Shown here one piece after another: positions 1 through 6,570 of a DNA stretch of 10,831 nt. The DNA is from CBDTTW01 sp965363675 (GTDB lineage Bacteria; Bacteroidota; Rhodothermia; Rhodothermales; DASSAV01): assembly GCA_965363675.1 (NCBI GenBank), contig CBDTTW010000104.1, forward strand, positions 1 to 10,831. Reading direction: 5' to 3'. The notes under the pieces were generated by a model. That model was not told the origin of the DNA. It did not search any database and saw only the letters and a program-made list of their open reading frames with translations. The stretch's first letter is position 1. Each line of letters begins with the position of its first letter. Position numbers and translations under genes: made by a program.

Positions 1-2
1 CC

Positions 3-356
3 GCCCGCCCCCGCGCCTTCTGGACCGACGACCCCGGCGACCTCGAAACCCTCCTCGCCGTACCCAAACGCGCCCAGTCCGCCGACCTCGAAGACCTCGA
101 CCGCCTCATCGGCGCGCTCTCGGTCGCCCGCATCGTCCCTGCGCCCGACTTCGAGAGCATCGACCCGGTGGACCTCGACGACGAGGCCGAGGAGGTCGTT
201 TCCGAGACCCTCGCCCGCATCTACGCCTCGCAGAAACAGTATGCCGAGGCCGCGCGCTCCTACGAGATCCTCGCGCGGCAGCAGCCCGCCCAGTCCGCCG
301 CCTTCATGAGCAAAGCCGCCGAGATGTGGGCGCGCCTCGACGGGAACGCCTCTTGA
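3..356 (+). CDS. TPR-repeat protein, C-terminal part only
   Basis: The reading frame is open from the left edge (first full codon at base 3) to TGA at 354-356, so only the last 117 residues are visible. The visible part begins with an acidic, low-complexity stretch. It ends in a helical segment reading ETLARIYASQKQYAEAARSY, then EILARQQP and a final helix (residues about 70-115 of the visible part). This is the pattern of one TPR unit with a capping helix; similar ETLA...Y..A...Y..L...P tails close several Bacteroidota TPR proteins of unknown role. A GTG at 168 could be read as a start, but the frame continues upstream with the same GC3-rich codon use, so I treat the gene as truncated by the window. 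Its stop overlaps the probable start of anmK (TTGA), implying one transcript. Function is not assignable from the visible part. Confidence 0.7.
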   Translation, partial: ARPRAFWTDDPGDLETLLAVPKRAQSADLEDLDRLIGALSVARIVPAPDFESIDPVDLDDEAEEVVSETLARIYASQKQYAEAARSYEILARQQPAQSAAFMSKAAEMWARLDGNAS

Positions 357-1567
357 TTCCGCCGCAACCCATACCGCCCGCCGGGCATCCGTTCCTCAAG
401 CTGCTCGCCAAGCCCGAGCGCCTCGTAGCCGGCATCATGAGCGGCACCTCCCTCGACGGCATCGACGTAGCCCTGGCCCGCTGCTGCGGCCACGGCCGCC
501 AGGTGCGCGTCGAGCAGGTCGCGTTTATCTCGCAGCCCTACCCCGACGCGCTGCGCGCGCTGCTGCTGCGCAACTCGTCGCCCGAAGGCTCCTCCGTCCT
601 CGACCTCTCCCAGCTCAACGTGCGCCTGGCCGGCGCCTACGCCGCCGCCGTGCGCGCCGCCCTCGACGCAGCGGGCCTGCCCCCCGGCGCGCTCGACCTC
701 GTCGGGTCGCACGGCCAGACCGTCCACCACGCCCCCCACCCGGCCCCCTGCGCCGGCGACGCCGTCGCCTCGACCTTCCAGATCGGCGACCCCTCCACGC
801 TGGCGAACCTCCTCGGCGCCCCCGTCGTCGGCGACTTCCGCACCGCCGACATGGCGCTCGGCGGCCAGGGCGCGCCGCTCGTGCCCTACTTCGACTATGC
901 CGTCTTCGGCAGCGCCGCCGAGGCGCGCGGCCTGCTCAACATCGGCGGCATCGCCAACATCACCCTGTTGCCCGCCGGAGCCAACCCCTCCGAGGTCGTC
1001 GCCTTCGATACCGGCCCGGGCAACATGGTCCTCGACGCGCTCGCGCAGCGCTTCTTCGGCCGCCCCTACGACCCCGACGGCGCCTACGCCGCCGCCGGCA
1101 GCGCCTCCGACGCCGTCCTTGCCGAGGTGCTCATGCAGCCGTTTTTCCTGGAAGCCCCGCCCAAGTCCACCGGCCGCGAGCTTTTCGGCGCCGGCTTCGT
1201 CGCCGACCTGCTCCGGCGCATGGAGGGCGCCGCCCCGCGCGACGTGCTCGCCACGGCCACGGCCATCACCGCCTACAGCGTCTACCAGGCCTACGCCCGC
1301 TTCATCCGCCCCGAGTGCGCCCTCGACGCGCTCATCGTCTCGGGCGGGGGCGCGCACAACGCCGCGCTCATGGCCATGCTCGCGCGCGTCTTCTCGCCCA
1401 TACCCGTGCGCACCACCGCCGACTACGGCATCGACCCCGACGCCAAGGAAGCGCTCTGCTTCGCCCTGCTCGCCCACGAAACCGTAGACGGCATCCCGAC
1501 GAATATGCCCTCCGTCACCGGCGCCGCCCGCGCGACGCTGCTGGGTAAAATCTGCCTGCCGCTCTAA
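353..1567 (+). CDS. anmK: Anhydro-N-acetylmuramic acid kinase
   Basis: AnmK converts 1,6-anhydro-N-acetylmuramic acid plus ATP to N-acetylmuramate 6-phosphate in the cytoplasm, recycling cell-wall sugar. The protein shows the family motifs in order: GIMSGTSLDGID near residues 27-38 (phosphate-binding loop of the sugar-kinase/actin fold), a GDFRTADMALGGQGAPLVP segment around 160-178 that carries the catalytic aspartate in this family, NIGGIANIT, FDTGPGNMVLD, and GGGAHNAALMAML in the C-terminal lobe. I place the start at TTG 353, which overlaps the upstream stop (TTGA) and gives 404 residues. A GTG at 326 is in frame and would add nine residues. E. coli AnmK is about 370 residues, so a proline-rich N-terminal leader of roughly 20 residues is extra with either start. 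The next gene, thiL, follows after 18 bases. Identity is secure; the exact start is not. Confidence 0.95.
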   Translation: MIPPQPIPPAGHPFLKLLAKPERLVAGIMSGTSLDGIDVALARCCGHGRQVRVEQVAFISQPYPDALRALLLRNSSPEGSSVLDLSQLNVRLAGAYAAAVRAALDAAGLPPGALDLVGSHGQTVHHAPHPAPCAGDAVASTFQIGDPSTLANLLGAPVVGDFRTADMALGGQGAPLVPYFDYAVFGSAAEARGLLNIGGIANITLLPAGANPSEVVAFDTGPGNMVLDALAQRFFGRPYDPDGAYAAAGSASDAVLAEVLMQPFFLEAPPKSTGRELFGAGFVADLLRRMEGAAPRDVLATATAITAYSVYQAYARFIRPECALDALIVSGGGAHNAALMAMLARVFSPIPVRTTADYGIDPDAKEALCFALLAHETVDGIPTNMPSVTGAARATLLGKICLPL

Positions 1568-1585
1568 CACCCACCCGCCGCCGCC

Positions 1586-2662
1586 ATGCCCGAACACGGT
1601 TCCCCCTCCGCCTTTACGCCCATTCAGGAAATCGGCGAGTTCGGCCTGATCGACCGCATGACGCGCGTGCTCGGCCCCGCCGCCGACGCTCCGGACCTGC
1701 TGCTGGGCATCGCCGACGACGCCGCCGTCTACCGCGTCGGCGAGGGCAGGGTGCACGTCGTCACCACCGATGCGCTCATCGAGCACGTCCACTTCGACCG
1801 CGCCTTCACCCCGATGGACTTCCTCGGCTTCAAGGCCGTCTCGGTCAACGTCAGCGACGTGGCCGCCATGAACGCCCGGCCGCGCTACGCCACCGTCGCG
1901 CTTGCGCTCCCGTCCACGGTCTCCATCGAGATGGTCGAGGCGTTTTACCGGGGCGTGGCCCAGGCCGCCGACCTCTACGGCGTCGTGGTCGTCGGCGGCG
2001 ACACCACCTCCGGGCATCACATGGCCGTTTCCGTCACGCTCATCGGCGAGGCCGCCGAGGCCGACGTGGTCTACCGCAGCGGCGCCCGCCCGGGCGACCT
2101 CCTCTGCGTCACGGGCAACGTCGGCGGCGCCTACGCGGGCCTCCAGATCCTGCTCGACCGCAAGCGCGCCCTGCGCGAGCAGGGGGGCGACTTCGCGCCC
2201 GACCTGGAGCGCTACAGCTACGTCATCCGCCGCCAGCTCACCCCCACGGCGCGCCTCGCCGTCGTCCAGGCGTGGGCCGCCGCCGGCCTCCGCCCCCACG
2301 CCCTGATCGACGTCTCGGACGGCGTCGCCTCGGAGGTGCACCACCTCTGCCGCCGCAGCGGCTGCGGCGCCCGCCTGGAGGCCGCCGCCCTCCCCATCGA
2401 CCCCGAGACGCACCGCGTCGCCGAAGCCCTCGGCGAGGACGCCGACGCCTACGCCCTTTTCGGCGGCGAGGACTACGAGCTGCTCTTCGCCCTCGACCCG
2501 GCCGACCTCGAACGCCTCGACCCCGAGACGTGCTCGGTCATCGGCGTCTTTACGCCCCCCGACGAGGGCGTCGCCATCCAACTGCCCGAAGGCGACCTCC
2601 TCCCGCTCGGCGCCTCGGGCTACCAGCATTTCGGCGGCGACGAAGCCCCCGAGGAAAGCTGA
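1586..2662 (+). CDS. thiL: Thiamine-monophosphate kinase
   Basis: ThiL phosphorylates thiamine monophosphate with ATP to give thiamine diphosphate, the last step of cofactor synthesis, in the cytoplasm. The 358-residue protein carries the full set of family motifs: GEFGLID (17-23), the acidic Mg/nucleotide segment GIADDAAV (41-48), TTDALIEHVHF (60-70), the NVSDVAAM motif (88-95), GGDTTSG (137-143), DVSDGVASEVHHL (242-254) and GGEDYELLF (293-301). The usual Gly-aromatic-x-His-Phe ending is present as GYQHF (345-349). It is followed by a short acidic tail of nine residues. Length is slightly above the usual 310-350, with the extra in the N-terminal leader and the linker near residues 190-210. 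ATG 1586 is the only sensible start and has no Shine-Dalgarno sequence. The gene probably shares a transcript with anmK, 18 bases upstream; no functional link between the two is evident. Confidence 0.96.
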   Translation: MPEHGSPSAFTPIQEIGEFGLIDRMTRVLGPAADAPDLLLGIADDAAVYRVGEGRVHVVTTDALIEHVHFDRAFTPMDFLGFKAVSVNVSDVAAMNARPRYATVALALPSTVSIEMVEAFYRGVAQAADLYGVVVVGGDTTSGHHMAVSVTLIGEAAEADVVYRSGARPGDLLCVTGNVGGAYAGLQILLDRKRALREQGGDFAPDLERYSYVIRRQLTPTARLAVVQAWAAAGLRPHALIDVSDGVASEVHHLCRRSGCGARLEAAALPIDPETHRVAEALGEDADAYALFGGEDYELLFALDPADLERLDPETCSVIGVFTPPDEGVAIQLPEGDLLPLGASGYQHFGGDEAPEES

Positions 2663-2692
2663 TTTTTTCCGCCCCGGCGCCCGCCTCGCTTT

Positions 2693-2727
2693 TTGAGTCG
2701 GCGCCGCCCGGCCCGCAGTGCTATATT
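2693..2727 (+). promoter_or_regulatory. Candidate promoter region for atpDC
   Basis: The 132-base gap between thiL and atpD is the longest in the plus-strand series. It holds the only AT-rich spots nearby: a T-run with TTTTTGAGT (TTGAGT at 2693-2698) and TATATT at 2722-2727, followed by AAC and a TGTTTCT stretch. TATATT resembles a -10 element. The TTGAGT is 23 bases upstream, too far for a standard 17-base spacing, so the -35 assignment is weak. Position and composition support a separate promoter for atpDC; the exact boxes are a guess. Confidence 0.3.
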
Positions 2728-2794
2728 AACCTGTTTCTCCGCAAGAACCGGCGCCGCCCCGGCGGCCCCGTCCATCCGCAAGCATAGAACCGTA

Positions 2795-4300
2795 ATGGAA
2801 GCAACGAGCGCAAACGGCGCCGCCGCCGGCCAGGTCGTGCAGATCGTCGGCCCGGTCGTCGATGCCCATTTCCCGGCGGGCGTCCTGCCGCAAATCCTCG
2901 ATGCCCTCGTCATCGACCGCGAAGACGGCAGCCAGCTCGTGCTGGAAGTGCAGCGCCACCTCGGCGAGGACCGCGTCCGCACCATCGCCATGGACTCGAC
3001 CGACGGCCTCACGCGCGGCGCCCCGGTGCGCGCCACCGGGCGGCCCATCGCCATGCCCGTCGGCGCCGAAATCCGCGGCCGCCTCTTCAACGTCGTCGGC
3101 CGCGCCATCGACGGCTTGCCGCAGCCCCAAGCCGAGGACTTCCGCCCGATCCACGCGCACCCCCCCGCCTTCGAGGACCTCTCGACGGCCGCCGAGATGC
3201 TCGAAACCGGCATCAAGGTCATCGACCTGCTCGAACCGTACGCGCGCGGCGGCAAGATCGGCCTCTTCGGCGGCGCCGGCGTCGGCAAGACGGTGCTCAT
3301 CATGGAGCTGATCAACAACATCGCCAAAGCCCACGAGGGCCTCTCGGTCTTCGCCGGCGTCGGCGAGCGCACCCGCGAGGGCAACGACCTGCTGCGCGAA
3401 ATGCTGGAGAGCGGCGTCGTCCAGTACGGCGAGCGCTTCATGCACGCCATGGAAGAAGGCCGCTGGGACCTCGACGCCGTCGATATGGACAAGGTCAAGG
3501 AGAGCAACATTACGCTCGTCTTCGGGCAGATGAACGAGCCGCCCGGCGCCCGCGCCCGCGTGGCCCTCTCCGGCCTGACCGTCGCCGAGTACTTCCGCGA
3601 CCTCGGCGGCCGCGACGTGCTGCTCTTCATCGACAACATCTTCCGCTTCACCCAGGCCGGCTCCGAAGTCTCGGCCCTGCTCGGCCGCATGCCCAGCGCC
3701 GTGGGCTACCAGCCCACCCTCGCCACCGAAATGGGCGAGTTGCAGGAGCGCATCACCTCCACGCGCACCGGCTCGATCACCTCGGTGCAGGCCATCTACG
3801 TCCCCGCCGACGACGTGACCGACCCGGCCCCGGCCACCGCCTTCGCCCACCTCGACGCCACCAGCGTGCTTTCCCGGCAGATCGCTTCGCTCGGCATCTA
3901 CCCGGCCATCAGCCCGCTCGAATCCACCAGCCGCATCCTCGACCCCCGCGTCGTCGGCGACGAGCACTACAACACCGCCCAGGAAGTCAAGCAGCTCCTC
4001 CAGCGCTACCAGGAGCTTCAGGACATCATCGCCATCCTCGGCATGGACGAGCTTTCCGACGAGGACAAGCAGGTCGTCGGGCGCGCCCGCCGCGCCCAGC
4101 GCTACATGAGCCAGCCGTTCTTCGTCGCCGAGCAGTTTACCGGCTACAAAGGCAAGTACGTGCCCATCGCCGAGACCATCCGGGCCTTCCGCATGATCCT
4201 CAGCGGCGAGCTCGACCACCTGCCCGAGAACGCGTTCTCCTACAAGGGCGTCATCGAAGAAGTCATCGAGGCCGGCGAGGCCATGCTCCGCGAAGGTTGA
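2795..4300 (+). CDS. atpD: F1Fo ATP synthase subunit beta
   Basis: This is the catalytic beta subunit of F-type ATP synthase, a peripheral membrane complex that makes ATP from ADP and phosphate using the ion gradient. The 501-residue product has an N-terminal beta-barrel domain (QVVQIVGPVVDAHFP from residue 13) and the Walker A loop GGAGVGKT at 159-166. It also has the GVGERTREGNDL segment with the catalytic glutamate (Glu191) and the Walker B strand VLLFIDNIF at 275-283. The AGSEVSALLGRMPSAVGYQPTL region follows, and the C-terminal helical DELSEED element appears as DELSDED (418-424). Start: ATG 2795 opens exactly where family homology begins; an in-frame TTG at 2693 would add an unrelated Arg-rich leader over the presumed promoter and is rejected. 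atpC follows after 58 bases that contain a strong hairpin. No alpha or gamma gene lies upstream, so the synthase genes are split between loci, as known from Chlorobi and related groups. Confidence 0.98.
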   Translation: MEATSANGAAAGQVVQIVGPVVDAHFPAGVLPQILDALVIDREDGSQLVLEVQRHLGEDRVRTIAMDSTDGLTRGAPVRATGRPIAMPVGAEIRGRLFNVVGRAIDGLPQPQAEDFRPIHAHPPAFEDLSTAAEMLETGIKVIDLLEPYARGGKIGLFGGAGVGKTVLIMELINNIAKAHEGLSVFAGVGERTREGNDLLREMLESGVVQYGERFMHAMEEGRWDLDAVDMDKVKESNITLVFGQMNEPPGARARVALSGLTVAEYFRDLGGRDVLLFIDNIFRFTQAGSEVSALLGRMPSAVGYQPTLATEMGELQERITSTRTGSITSVQAIYVPADDVTDPAPATAFAHLDATSVLSRQIASLGIYPAISPLESTSRILDPRVVGDEHYNTAQEVKQLLQRYQELQDIIAILGMDELSDEDKQVVGRARRAQRYMSQPFFVAEQFTGYKGKYVPIAETIRAFRMILSGELDHLPENAFSYKGVIEEVIEAGEAMLREG

Positions 4301-4317
4301 GCGCCGCCCTCCGATCC

Positions 4318-4340
4318 GGCGCGCCTGCCGCAGGCGCGCC
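4318..4340 (+). promoter_or_regulatory. GC-rich hairpin between atpD and atpC
   Basis: GGCGCGCCTGC (4318-4328) and GCAGGCGCGCC (4330-4340) are perfect inverse complements around a single centre base, so RNA could fold a stem of about ten pairs with a three-base loop. No U-run follows, so it is not a standard intrinsic terminator. It lies 17 bases after the atpD stop and 18 bases before the atpC start. Such a stem could trim or protect mRNA ends, or lower expression of the downstream gene; that role is inference. Confidence 0.6.
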
Positions 4341-4358
4341 CCCGCAATTGCCATTCGT

Positions 4359-4784
4359 ATGCCGGGTATCCTACACGTAGAAATCGTCGCTCCCGACGCC
4401 AGGGTCTTTCAGGGCGAAGCCGCCGGCGTGCGCGCGCCCGGCGTGATGGGCTCCTTCGAGGTGCGCCCGCGCCACGCCCCCATGATCGCCGCCTTCGGCG
4501 TCGGCGCCCTCGACGTGACCACCCCTGAGGGAGGGCGCATCACCTACGCCACCAGCGGCGGCTTCCTCGAAGTCCTCGACGACCGCGTCACGGTGCTCGC
4601 CGAGACCGCCGAACCCGCCTCGGCCATCGACGTAGAGCGCGCCCGCGCCGCCGAGCAGCGCGCCCTGGAACGCGTATCCGCCCGCGACGCCGCCATCGAC
4701 CGCGAGCGCGCCGCCTCCTCCCTCGAACGCGCCCGCAACCGCCTCCGTGTGGCGATGGGCCAGGTGGGCGCGCGCACGCCCTAG
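4359..4784 (+). CDS. atpC: F1Fo ATP synthase subunit epsilon
   Basis: Epsilon is part of the central stalk that couples rotation to catalysis and, in many bacteria, inhibits ATP hydrolysis through its C-terminal helices. The 141-residue protein begins with the typical beta-sandwich domain: HVEIVAPDARVFQGEAAGVRAPGVMGSFEVRPRHAPMIAAFGVG at 6-49, then ITYATSGGFLEVLDDRVTVLAETAE up to about residue 86. An Ala/Arg/Glu-rich helical hairpin follows (89-136). Length matches full two-domain epsilon subunits (about 130-140), so the regulatory C-terminal domain appears intact. It starts at ATG 4359, 58 bases after atpD, with no Shine-Dalgarno sequence, and probably shares the atpD transcript. The stop at 4782-4784 is 25 bases before the next gene. 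Confidence 0.95.
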   Translation: MPGILHVEIVAPDARVFQGEAAGVRAPGVMGSFEVRPRHAPMIAAFGVGALDVTTPEGGRITYATSGGFLEVLDDRVTVLAETAEPASAIDVERARAAEQRALERVSARDAAIDRERAASSLERARNRLRVAMGQVGARTP

Positions 4785-4809
4785 CCCGTTCCCCCTTCCG
4801 GCCTCCCCG

Positions 4810-5973
4810 ATGCTGCTCGACGACCTTCCCTCTCCGTGCGTGCTCGTCGATAGGGCGCGCCTCGATGCCAACCTGGAGGCCATGCAGCAGCGCGCCCGCG
4901 CCCAGGGCGTCCGGCTGCGCCCGCACGTCAAGTCGCACAAGTCCGTGGCCCTGGCGCGTCGCCAGCTCGCCGCCGGCGCCGCCGGCATCACGGCGGCCAA
5001 AGTCGGCGAGGCCGAAGTCTTCGCCGCCGCCGGCATCGACGACATCCGCATCGCCTACCCGCTCGTCGGCCGCTACAAGCTCGAACGCCTCGCCGCGCTC
5101 ATGGGCAAGGCGCGCCTCTCGTTCTGCATCGACACGCCCGAGGCCGCCCGCGCCGCCTCCGCCTTCTTCGCCGAGACCGGGCGCGAGGCCGAGGCGCTCG
5201 TCGAGGTGGACTGCGGCTTCCGGCGCACCGGCATCCCGTGGGATCACCCCGGCGCCGTCGCCTTCGTGCAATACGTCGCCGGGCTGCCGGGCTTGCGCCT
5301 GAGCGGCCTGCTCACCCACGCCGGGCAAGCCTACGACGGCCCCGCCCCCGGCGAAACCCCCGCCGACGCCCTCGCCCGCGTCGCCGCCGACGAGCGCGAC
5401 CGCCTGCTGCACCTGGCCGCCGCCCTCGGCCGCGCCGGCCTGGCCGTCCCGGGCCGCTTCGAGCTGAGCATCGGCTCGACGCCCACCATGGCCGCCTTCC
5501 AAAACCGCGCCGTCGAAGGCTTCCGGATCACCGAAATACGCCCCGGCAACTACATCTTCTACGACGCCATGCAGGTCGCCCTCGGGGCGGCCGCGCTCAG
5601 CCAGTGCGCCCTGACCGTCCTCACGACCGTCGTCAGCCGGCGCCGCGACCCCGGCGGCGTGGAACGCCTCTACCTCGACGCCGGTAAAAAGATGCTCGCC
5701 GGCGACACCGGCTACGGCACGCGCGGACACGGCGTGCTGCTCTACAACCCCGTCGCCATGACGCCCCTGCCGCACGCCGCCATCACCCGCCTTTCCGAAG
5801 AACATGCCTGGGTGGAAGTGCCCGGCGGCGCCACGCTCAGCGTCGGCGACCGCGTCCGCCTCGTGCCCAACCACGCCTGCGTCGTCGCCAACCTCCAGAA
5901 AGAGCTGTACCTGCTCGACGGCGAGAGCGTCATCGCCACGCTCTCCGTCGATGCCCAGGGGATGGTCCGTTAA
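4810..5973 (+). CDS. D-threonine aldolase/D-serine dehydratase-like PLP enzyme
   Basis: This 387-residue protein belongs to the fold-type III PLP family (alanine-racemase N-terminal barrel) that includes metal-dependent D-threonine aldolases, eukaryotic-type D-serine dehydratases and 3-hydroxy-D-aspartate aldolases. Visible markers are LPSPCVLVDRARLDANL at 6-22 and RPHVKSHK at 37-44 (Lys41 is the likely Schiff-base lysine). Further on are EVDCGFRRTGIP in mid-barrel, LSIGSTPTMAAF (substrate/phosphate region) and, in the C-terminal beta domain, HGVLLYNP, EEHAWVEV and PNHAC with His355 and Cys357. These last two correspond to the metal ligands of the family, so the metal-dependent class is supported. 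Which D-amino acid it uses cannot be read from sequence. Start: ATG 4810 opens directly at family homology; in-frame codons back to 4747 overlap atpC and are rejected. It sits 25 bases after atpC and 22 before the lipoprotein gene, so co-transcription is likely. Confidence 0.85.
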   Translation: MLLDDLPSPCVLVDRARLDANLEAMQQRARAQGVRLRPHVKSHKSVALARRQLAAGAAGITAAKVGEAEVFAAAGIDDIRIAYPLVGRYKLERLAALMGKARLSFCIDTPEAARAASAFFAETGREAEALVEVDCGFRRTGIPWDHPGAVAFVQYVAGLPGLRLSGLLTHAGQAYDGPAPGETPADALARVAADERDRLLHLAAALGRAGLAVPGRFELSIGSTPTMAAFQNRAVEGFRITEIRPGNYIFYDAMQVALGAAALSQCALTVLTTVVSRRRDPGGVERLYLDAGKKMLAGDTGYGTRGHGVLLYNPVAMTPLPHAAITRLSEEHAWVEVPGGATLSVGDRVRLVPNHACVVANLQKELYLLDGESVIATLSVDAQGMVR

Positions 5974-5995
5974 CCGCCAAAACCGCAAGCCTGCC

Positions 5996-6559
5996 ATGCC
6001 ACGTTTCCCCCTTGCGGCCCTGCTCATGGCCGGCGCGCTCCTGCTCGGCGCCTGCGGCGGCGGCGCCGGCTCCTCCGACGCCCCCGACACCCTCGCCGTC
6101 GCCCCCGGACCTTCCGCCGACGTGCAGAGCCTCCCCGACTCGGCCAAGCTGTTCCTCATCGAGGATCTGCCCATCGGCTCCTCCTACGAGGAAATCACGC
6201 AGCGCTTTGCAGGCGTAAGCCCCCTCACGCCCAAAGGCATCGGCGAGCTTTCCGACGCCTCCGCCCCCGTCGAAGTCTTCGGCCGCGAGGCCCTGCTGGA
6301 GCTGCACTTCGAGCGCCGCACGCTCTACAGCTATTACTACATGATGGAGCGCATCCCGTGCGACGAAGCCGCCGACCTCTACGGCCGCGTCGGGCAGAGC
6401 TACGCCGCGCAGTACGGCCCCGCCCGCGAGGAGCAGGCCGCCGACGGCGCCTACCGCACCCGCACCCGTTACTGGGAAGCCACCGGCTACGACGTGGTCG
6501 CCACGCTCGGCGACGAAAGCGGCGCCTGCCGCCTCGCCTGGGGCTTCCAGGAGAAGTAG
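5996..6559 (+). CDS. Small putative lipoprotein, unknown function
   Basis: The 187-residue product starts with a short basic N-terminus, a hydrophobic stretch and a clear lipobox ending LLLGAC. Cys20 is therefore the expected lipidated residue, with GGGAGSS as a flexible tether. The mature part has two similar-looking alpha/beta stretches: LPIGSSYEEITQRF... to LYSYYYMMERI (about 59-120), then ADLYGRVGQSYAAQYG... to ACRLAWGF (126-184). Cys122 and Cys178 could pair in an oxidising compartment. The order of a G-S-type turn, a helix and several strands loosely recalls BamE/BLIP-like small lipoproteins, but I do not recognise a family. It ends the plus-strand series, 22 bases after the PLP enzyme, and its stop is only 11 bases from the stop of the converging minus-strand gene. 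ATG 5996 is chosen because it gives an intact signal peptide. Confidence 0.75.
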   Translation: MPRFPLAALLMAGALLLGACGGGAGSSDAPDTLAVAPGPSADVQSLPDSAKLFLIEDLPIGSSYEEITQRFAGVSPLTPKGIGELSDASAPVEVFGREALLELHFERRTLYSYYYMMERIPCDEAADLYGRVGQSYAAQYGPAREEQAADGAYRTRTRYWEATGYDVVATLGDESGACRLAWGFQEK

Positions 6560-6570
6560 GCCGCCCCCGC

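Noticed and set aside
260..2629. Very long minus-strand open frame opposite anmK and thiL (789 codons).
   Set aside because: It is antisense to two clear family matches, is made mostly of Gly/Ala/Val/Glu/Asp/Arg, has no domain pattern, and is the expected by-product of GC3-rich codons on the other strand. The same holds for the frames opposite atpD (2726-4354) and opposite atpC and the PLP enzyme (4588-6174).
2652..2670. GGAAA/TTTCC hairpin with T-run right after thiL as a terminator.
   Set aside because: Only five pairs, mostly A-T, and the T-run is part of the stem, so it would not work as an intrinsic terminator.
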